64,000 nt of DNA, from contig VDMD01000045.1 in the NCBI GenBank assembly GCA_007026445.1, positions 124,001-188,000 of the forward strand. Direction: 5' to 3'. The notes beneath the pieces were generated by a model. That model did not search any database. It had not been told where the DNA came from and saw only the letters and a list, made by a program, of their open reading frames with translations. Of this stretch, positions 57,654 through 64,000 are shown in pieces. Each line of letters begins with the position of its first letter. Position 1 is the stretch's first letter. Position numbers and translations under genes: made by a program. Source of the stretch: Schizophyllum amplum (lineage: Eukaryota > Basidiomycota > Agaricomycetes > Agaricales > Schizophyllaceae).

Positions 57654-58446
57654 GGCAGATGGTGGTCAAGTATCCGGAACGACGGGCCGGCATTGATGCG
57701 TTTACCGCGAACACATGACCACTGCCACAAATTCGAATACTGACAGTGGCAGCACATCGACCTCGTTTCCCTCTTGATTCTTGCACTCACTCCGGCTTCT
57801 ATGCGCAGGCGTAGTCCATGCCACCGTCTCCGTGTATCTAGACTCGTAGTCTAGACATTCGCGACATATCCGCCAGTCTTATACTTGTGTCTACTCAGGT
57901 CAGTACGTACCTTGCATACTTCCCATGCAGAAGCAATACCTATGCATGCAAGGGAGGCAATGGTGAGCGTGCCTCGAGAGTAGAGCCTACCCTGTGCATA
58001 CAGGGATCCTACAGCTTTTATAAAGAGTCTCGAACTCACAACATGAAGATAACTATAAGTACATAGCCTCAAGCCTGAGGCCTGAGGCCTGAGCGCCGAG
58101 CGGCCAAACATGTAAACTTGCCGTAAGTAAGTACGGAAGGGCATATATTCACACTCGTGCGCCCAGACACGCAACAACGGCAGTGTGGATAGTGACAAGT
58201 TGGCTCGGCCTGAGTCGACGCAAAGGAGTCGACGCAAAGAGACGTTCGCTTCGTTGGAAGAGAACTGGAGGCAGCGTGGTTCGAACACTTGACATTTTGA
58301 AATGGAATTATCGGCCGCCATGAAGTTCGCGGCGCTGGCAGTCGGATGACGCGGCAAATGCAAGCGAAAATGCGGTGCGAATTTTCGGAAGTTTGGAAGT
58401 TCGAAGGTTGGAAGGTGTCCTCGTTGTCCGTTGCTGCGCCGCCGCA

Positions 58447-60380
58447 ATGTCGTCCGACATCGAGATGCTCTCCGAGATCGCGCGCCGCAGCGCCTCCCAC
58501 CGCTCGACGCCGGTATACTCGCTGCCGCCGTCGCGCCACCCGTCAATTCCCGACGACCGCAGCTTTATCGAACCCGCCGCCCCCTCTCCCATCTATCCTC
58601 CCGTCCCGCCTCCAGAGCCCGTGGCAACGAAACCTGCCAGCAAAGCCGCGAAGGGCAAGCAACGCGCTCGTTCACCATCCGGCTCGCCGCCACCGCCCGA
58701 GCGCCCGCCGTTGCAGACGATCAGGCTCGAAATCGCCCTCGGCGGCCCCGACCACTATGAAGTCGACATCGCCGAGCTCGCGCGTACGACCGGCCAGCGC
58801 CCGCTCACCCCTGTTGCCATCAAGCAGCATCACGACAGCGGTGAGAGCGAGGGCGAGGACGGCGCAGAGCCCGACGCAGAGCCCGACGACGCCGGCAAAG
58901 CCCCGAAGCGGAAGAAGCGGGTACGCCCACATGCCTCTTTCGGACACCTTCCCCCTCACTCACTCACTCCTCGTCCGCAGAAATACGGCGCAGACTACTA
59001 CGATGTCTCTGACCCCTTCATCGACGACTCCGAGCTTGCCATTGACGAGCGCAAGTTCTTCGCCCAGACGAAGCAGCAGGGTTTCTACGTCTCGTCAGGC
59101 GAGGTCGCCCTCATGAAGGACAAGTGCGTTGCGCGCCATCCCACCCCTCCGCCTCCCTCTGACCCCCTTTGCAGATCGCCAATCAAGAGAACAAAGTCCA
59201 GGAAGATGCCCCTGACCGTCGGCAACGTCGTCGCCTCCGACGCCGGCCGGCCCCCGAGCAGCGCCGTCGGCAGCGCTCTCCACGCCAACCAGGACGGCTC
59301 TCGCGACGCCCCCATAGCCGTTTCCGATACCGACGACCCAGAACGCAAGCATGCCGCTGCGGCTGCAGCTGCAGCTGCCCCCGCCGACACCGCGGTGGCT
59401 GGCCAGAAGCGCAAGCGCTATATCACCGTGGTAGAAGACGGCAAGAAGCGCAAGCTCGTCGACATCAACTCCTTCCACCCGGACCTCCAATCCATGATTG
59501 AGGACCTTAAGGCCGCCGTCGCGAAGGAGAGCTGGGTCAAGGGCAAGTTCCCCGTCAGTCTGAGGCCCATGCTCAAGGAGTTCGCCCTCGCTGCCATCCG
59601 CCTGGACGAGTACGACGACGCGTTCTTTTCGGCCTTGCCGCAGATTTTCCCGTACAACAAATTCACTATGTCGAAGCTCTGCAAGCGCACCGTCTTCCCC
59701 GACCACGTCGCTCTGCTGACCGAGCGCCAGGACCAACTCTTGGTCCAACTCAAGCAGCTCGCCGATGAAGGATTCCCGAAAGTCGAGGAGGACTATCAAA
59801 GGAGCCTTACGGTCTGGGGCAGGCGTCAGGAAAAGAGCGTGTCCGATCTCACGCCCAACGGCGGCGCACAGTCAGAGGACAGCCATTCCGGTGCCCCTAC
59901 ACGACAACCTACGGAAGAGAAGGAAGACAAGGAGGACAAGGATGCGATGGATGTTGATGGAGACGCGCCGCCTCCCACGCAACCCGACAAGGACAAGCCT
60001 ATGAACCGCCCGACGAAGAAGTATCGCATGAACGAGCAGATGAAGACCATAGTGTGGCAACTGGTTCTCCTGAGCAACGAGATTTGCCGCCTCGAGAACG
60101 AGAATAAGTCAGTACTGACAATAGCATGCATGCGTCTTCAATGCTGACGCCGCCCGCAGTCAGCTCGAAGGCTCAGTCATCCAGATGAGCGAGCAGGGTT
60201 TGCGCAAAGTGCTCTACCAGAAGATTATCACCGCTTTCCCAGACGGGTGGGTCTCGTCTGGCCAAATATCGCGCGATGGTGAGCCGTGTCATACACTTCC
60301 CTCAACTGTGCCCTAACCTCCCTTCAGTGAGCGCAATCAAGAAGCGCCTGGAAAGGGAGCAGGCGGAGGAGCGCACGTGA
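58447..60380 (+). CDS. HPC2: HPC2/ubinuclein-family HIR complex subunit
   Basis: Hpc2/ubinuclein binds Hir1/HIRA and helps deposit H3-H4 independently of replication. Five exons (58447-58920, 58981-59123, 59175-60107, 60160-60278, 60328-60380) sum exactly to 573 residues. After a disordered Pro/Ser-rich start there is LQTIRLEIALGGPDHYEVDI. The diagnostic Hpc2-related domain follows at about residues 160-205: YYDVSDPFIDDSELAIDERK then FFAQTKQQGFYVSSGEVALM. An Ala-run linker leads to the ubinuclein middle domain (FHPDLQSMIEDLKAAVAKES, SLRPMLKEFALAAIRLDEYD, IFPYNKFTMSKLCKRTVFP). The C-terminus is an acidic stretch and a helical end (LVLLSNEICRLENENK, VSAIKKRLEREQAEERT). No frame breaks. Confidence 0.92.
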
Positions 60381-61152
60381 GGCTCGTTCTGGCCTTCGCT
60401 ATCCCTGTCCTAGCGCGGCTTCACGCGCCGCGTGCCGTCTCTGCATTGTTTACGGTCCCTGTTACAACCGAGCATATGGGCTCGGCACCTACTCTATTTT
60501 ACTGAAACACCGGTCCTCGCCGGCTACCTCCTACGCTCCTCTTTCTTGCGTCAGTCTCCGTCCTCCCATTCTCTACGTCTCTGTCCTCCATTTCCTACGT
60601 GCGCGCCCCCTGTCGCCACGCCATACGCTCCCCCTGTCGCCACGTATTACGACCGCATCTCCCTCCACGCTCTGTGTCTCGCTCGCCTTGCTCTGTGTAC
60701 TGGTAAAGCTCAGCACCACCAATCTTATATAAGTACGCGCGGGACTCTGTCTTATTGTTAATAAAGTGGCTCTCCAGGTTTTGACTGTCAGTGCCAGGTT
60801 CTTGACAACGGCGATTTGTAGATCTGCCCCAAGTCAGCCTTAAACAGGGTTGGACAGGATATTGGTGTATGCATTCCAGTAGTAAGCAATCCAAAGTAAG
60901 TGAAGACAGCGCGTAGTCAAGAGTAGCCTGCACAGGAAGTAAGTAACGTATGAGGCGAGGGTAAGTAGGAGTTCATGAGATGAAAGCATATATAACACAG
61001 ATCCATTACGAGGCAAGAGATTATCGGTCAACGCCTCACGGGCCCAGGTTGTAGTCCTTGTTGCACGTAAAGCAACATGCTCTCAGAGTAGCGAGTCCTC
61101 CATCAAGCAGCCACGCAGTCCTGGCGTGCTGGGTCCATTTTCAGGCGATCTC
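60381..61152. other. Intergenic, convergent 3' ends of HPC2 and C78 peptidase
   Basis: About 770 bases, C/T-rich at first. CCCTGTCGCCACG occurs twice at about 60608-60641. No supported gene. Confidence 0.5.
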
Positions 61153-63134
61153 CTAGCATATCCTCGTGCTATATACGGCGCGCCGACTCTCCCTCTGCGC
61201 CTCCGTCAACGGCGGGGTCAACGGGAAATACAAGATCTGATACGAGTCCTTCTTGTTCCTGTCGAAGTAGTCAATGTCAAGGGTCCAACCTCTTCCGCAA
61301 CGGCAGACATACAGTTGCTTCGCATCCTTTCGGAAGAAACGCATCGTCTGCGACAGGTCCAACTGGGGCGTCTCGTGTTGTGCCACCGTGGTCGATGAGC
61401 CACCGCGCGGCGCCAGTGCAGCTCCGCGCTTGGGCGTCGGGGACGGGCTGGTACTTCGTACGTTTGTAGCGCCGCTGGGACCATGCACATGCCGCTGCTT
61501 TCCTCGCTGATCTAGTGGCGGCTCGACAGCGCGCCGCTTGCCGTGTTTGCGCAGTGGACTGCCATGAATGAGGTTCTTTATTGTGTGCGACCGATGGTGG
61601 TGGTCCTGCTTCCCGTTCTCGTTAGAGTATGAGGCCGCCGGCTGTGTGTGCTTGTCATCTCCTTCAGCGGTTGTATTCGGCGTCGTCACGCCAAACTCTG
61701 CGAGTGCTGCTTGGCGAAGGTGTTTATTGGGTGTTCTATGGGGCGAAACCAGATAAGGATGAGAGTTGGATAGAGAACGCCACGACAGTCACTTACCGCC
61801 CAGGATCAAGGGTCAGAAGGTTGACGCTGCCATCCTTGAGTTGTTCAAATCCTATGATGGCCTGCGAATGCCCGTTGTACTGTAGTATGAGTGGCATCTT
61901 GTCTGTAGACGTTATCGGCGAAGAGCTCATAAGAGCAGAGTTCACGTCGGTGGGAGCGGCCTGTCGCTTGGGCTCGAAGTAGTCCATGATCCATTGCACG
62001 ACGATGTCCGCTGGAGATAGGGTCAGGCCTTCCTTACAGATATATGGGACGGAAAAAGCGGCATGGATCAGTAACGCACCATTCGGCTGACGTTCCAGGT
62101 TGAAGTCGACCAATTCAGCCCTGCAATTGAGTGGGTGAGGTCTACTACTGTCTCGAAATGAAGAACCACGCACGGTATGCCTTTGTAAGCCAGCGCAACC
62201 CATAGATCTATATGTGACGCTCAGTATATTCCGGAGTATAACAAAATCGTATACTGACCGGCGGTTCCGATCCACTTGCCAGTCCCCACCAGTTTCTTGA
62301 GCTGTTTGGCGCCTTCTGGGTCGAAACCTGCACATCGCATTGAATGGTGTTCACAAGGCATTTCGATAGATGACGCACCAGCTGCCCAAGCTTCCTCAAG
62401 CCAGCGCTGCAGATTCCGGACGCTTGGCGGTATGTGCCTTTCCAGCAACATTGCGTATGCTGGTTGTTTCTCCTGAATCATCAGCAGCGCGCATGCCATC
62501 AGGAAATTGCGATACCTATACAACGAATATTCAGGTTGAGGTCATAGACAAGGTGTGGCACAACAAACCCGCAACCCCACGTTCTGTCGAACATCTCGCT
62601 GGCGACGTGTGTGGCGCGATGGTCGCAGACTACGGCGCGCCGCGTCTTTCCGCGTTGTATTGCACGTTGGAGTGCCCGCTTCAGCAGGGGTATGACAGCT
62701 TGGGAGTCTGAGCGATGTGGAAGGACCTGCAATGATTCACCGCACCTGGTGTGAATGATGGAGGAGGTGGAATAGACAGTCCCGGATGCCAAAAGCCAGA
62801 GTCGCGCGTCTTCCAGTTCATGGAATCGAAGGCACCCTTCGATCGCTCCTTCCACGAAGTCGTCGATGTAGTCCTATCGCGTTTCGTCTCGTTCTTGAGG
62901 GGCTGCTGAGGCTCCGAGGGACCCTCTTCCTTGAAGTGGTTCTCATAGTGTTCTTCGCGTTGTCCGATCGTGAACTTGTCTAAGTTTATAAAACAAAGCT
63001 GACATTGTACGGCACCCAGTCCACTGATGGATGTTAACAAGTGGTTCAGGTCACAACAAAGAGGCTACGCACGCCTGCTCTGCGAACTCGGACTCCGAGG
63101 CGTCAATCCTTCCGCCGGACAGAGTGTACGACAT
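61153..63134 (-). CDS. C78 family peptidase (ZUFSP/Mug105-type deubiquitinase)
   Basis: ZUFSP/ZUP1-like enzymes cut Lys63-linked ubiquitin chains and act in genome stability; Mug105 is the fission-yeast member. Start MSYTLSGGRIDASESEF at 63134. A single C2H2-like finger follows (CQLCFINLDKFTIGQREEHY). The catalytic Cys is in WGCG-YRNFLMACALL, the motif split by an intron. ERHIPPSVRNLQRWLEEAW, KLVGTGKWIGTADLWVAL and IPAELVDFNL lead to the catalytic His in ILQYNGHSQAIIGFE and Asp in NLLTLDPGR. The C-terminal 190 residues are basic and disordered (RSHTIKNLIHGSPLRKHGKR), with a late conserved patch SYQILYFPLTPPLT. About nine exons, no frame break seen. All three triad residues are present, so it is probably active. 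Confidence 0.85.
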
Positions 63135-63291
63135 GACGGGAGGAAGAAGGATGAGAGGAGCACGACGCGAAGCTCGAAATGACGTAAGCGGGGCACGCGT
63201 TCAGCAACGTGATACCGTGTGACTGATCACGCAACAATCCGATTCCCAACTTGTCCTTGCCTTTGTTATTGTAAGTACTTGTCTTTTCCGA

Positions 63292-64000
63292 ATGAGCAGC
63301 CGTCTGGCATCCTTCAAAGGTCCATCGACGCCGACCGCATCGCCTGTACAGGCGCAGAAGCGTGGCGGCGGCAGCGCGCCAAATTCTCCCTCCCGTCCAG
63401 TGTCGAACGAGACGACCTACCATCGCCAAGTCAGAGCAGCTCTGCAAGAATTACAAGCAGTCGCGCAAACATGGGATGAGCTCGTGCTTATGGATGGTCT
63501 GAAGGCTGTGCAGATGCTCGTGGATAGCAGGACAGAGCTTGAGTCCGTATATACTAGTCCTCGCGGACGGCCGCTTGACTGATCACACCATAGGAACGCG
63601 CTCGCTTCAGTCCCTGGGCGGAAGCCATGGACACATCTTGTGGGTACAAAAATCGAAGACATGGAGAGATGTATCGTCGATTTGGATGTACTTTCCGGCA
63701 AGCTGGTCAGTCGCTTCATAGCCTTTGCGGTGAGGTATCATTGACCCATCTATCCAGAGAAAACAGTTTTCGAAAATGAATGCCATCGTAGATGCACTCG
63801 AGGGTGTCTTGCAGAACGCACACAAGATCAAGGGCTGGCAATGGGTCTCCCAGGAACCACTCTGGCTGACTTGGTCGCTGGAGAAATTCGGTGCGTGAAC
63901 TTCTTAAGGTCTTGAGTGAGGGGCATGCTTACGCCTCCATAGTCACCGAAATTCCAGACCTACTCGTCGTCTACCACAGATCTCTCGACGAGCATGCCGA
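63292..64000 (+). CDS. Conserved helical protein of unknown function, 3' end outside the window
   Basis: Start MSSRLASFKGPSTPTASPVQ at 63292, preceded only by a 157-base gap from the divergent C78 gene. Exons join as ...SRTELE-NALASVPGRKPW..., then LSGKL-RKQFSKMNAIVDAL, then WSLEKF-VTEIPDLLVVYHRS. The readable 190 residues are almost all amphipathic helix (VRAALQELQAVAQTWDELVL, IEDMERCIVDLDVLSGKL, LEGVLQNAHKIKGWQWV) after a Ser/Pro-rich leader. I do not recognise the family; the helical, coiled-coil-like make-up would suit a structural or complex-forming protein. The gene runs off the right edge. Confidence 0.75.

Larger units (their letters stand above)
57177..57659. mobile_element. Candidate fold-back/MITE-like element with 51-bp perfect inverted repeats
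   Basis: The 51 bases at 57183-57233 (beginning TCAAGAGGTCCTCGGAGCTG) are repeated exactly in inverse at 57603-57653. The 471-bp unit is flanked on both sides by the direct hexamer GGCAGA (57177-57182 and 57654-57659), a possible target duplication. Interior similarity stops abruptly after the 51 bases. No transposase is encoded. The perfect match suggests recent origin. Confidence 0.55.
55186..58446. other. Repeat-bearing region without a supported gene
   Basis: 3.2 kb between the GH1 and HPC2 starts. It contains a 51-bp perfect inverted repeat pair (57183-57233, 57603-57653), a 12-bp inverted pair TACACGGCCGCG (55741-55752 and 57160-57171) with scattered CACCTGAAAATCAGG-like motifs near both, short GCCTGAG repeats at 58068-58093 and a doubled GAGTCGACGCAAA near 58212-58238. 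Longer open frames occur on both strands at 56008-56548 and 57283-57786, but they overlap antiparallel and match no family I know. Confidence 0.6.

Overview
The window is nuclear DNA of a filamentous fungus, almost certainly a basidiomycete of the Agaricomycetes type. Genes are dense on both strands. Nearly all are cut by many short introns of about 45-65 bases with GTRNGN donors, CTNAC/CTGAC-like branch sites and YAG acceptors. Coding DNA is GC-rich, and the proteins are of fungal or basidiomycete type (Hrq1 helicase, Dal5-type permease, NRPS-like adenylating reductase, DUF3445 protein, secreted GH1 glucosidase). There are no operons, bacterial ribosome sites or CRISPR arrays. I recognise 22 protein genes and no tRNA or rRNA.

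Layout. 1-540: degenerate TACGGCC repeats. 542-5524 (+): NSA1 (60S biogenesis) and an FHIP/FAM160 protein. 5689-6792 (-): DNAJC9-like J-protein. 6902-7977: a non-coding DNA transposon with 20-bp terminal inverted repeats and a 9-bp target duplication. 8406-9314 (-): secreted cysteine-rich protein. 9761-12442 (-): NOC3. 12882-15160 (+): cytochrome b5/acyl-CoA dehydrogenase fusion. 15451-18270 (+): APC5. 18442-25618 (+): large XMAP215/Stu2 TOG protein. 25906-28707 (+): glycerol-3-phosphate acyltransferase. 29170-33973 (+): HRQ1 helicase. 34030-37332 (-): SCYL2-type pseudokinase. 37989-40363 (-): MFS permease, divergent from 41222-44900 (+): adenylation-carrier-reductase enzyme. 45227-46007 (-): cytochrome c haem lyase, divergent from 46132-47620 (+): SSF1/Peter Pan. 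48265-49530 (+): DUF3445 haem N-demethylase-like. 49535-51088 (-): WD40 protein. 51271-52269 (+): single-pass membrane protein. 52592-55185 (-): GH1 beta-glucosidase. 55186-58446: repeat-bearing gene-poor DNA. 58447-60380 (+): HPC2/ubinuclein. 61153-63134 (-): C78 (ZUFSP-type) deubiquitinase. 63292-end (+): conserved unknown, cut by the window.

Functional themes. Three genes serve large-subunit ribosome biogenesis (NSA1, NOC3, SSF1). Two act in mitosis (APC5, the TOG protein). Two act in DNA and chromatin maintenance (HRQ1, HPC2), and the C78 peptidase may belong with them. Three concern membrane traffic or lipids (FHIP, SCYL2, GPAT). The MFS/adenylating-reductase pair is the only candidate specialised-metabolism locus.

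Twelve places break conserved reading frames by one or two bases, often in short C or G runs. Because several lie in housekeeping genes and are not clustered, I read most as base-call errors rather than pseudogenes. I found no wholly new multi-gene system. The most original observations are the 9-bp-duplication transposon, a 471-bp element with 51-bp perfect inverted repeats, the micro-exons in HRQ1, and the divergent permease/adenylating-reductase pair.
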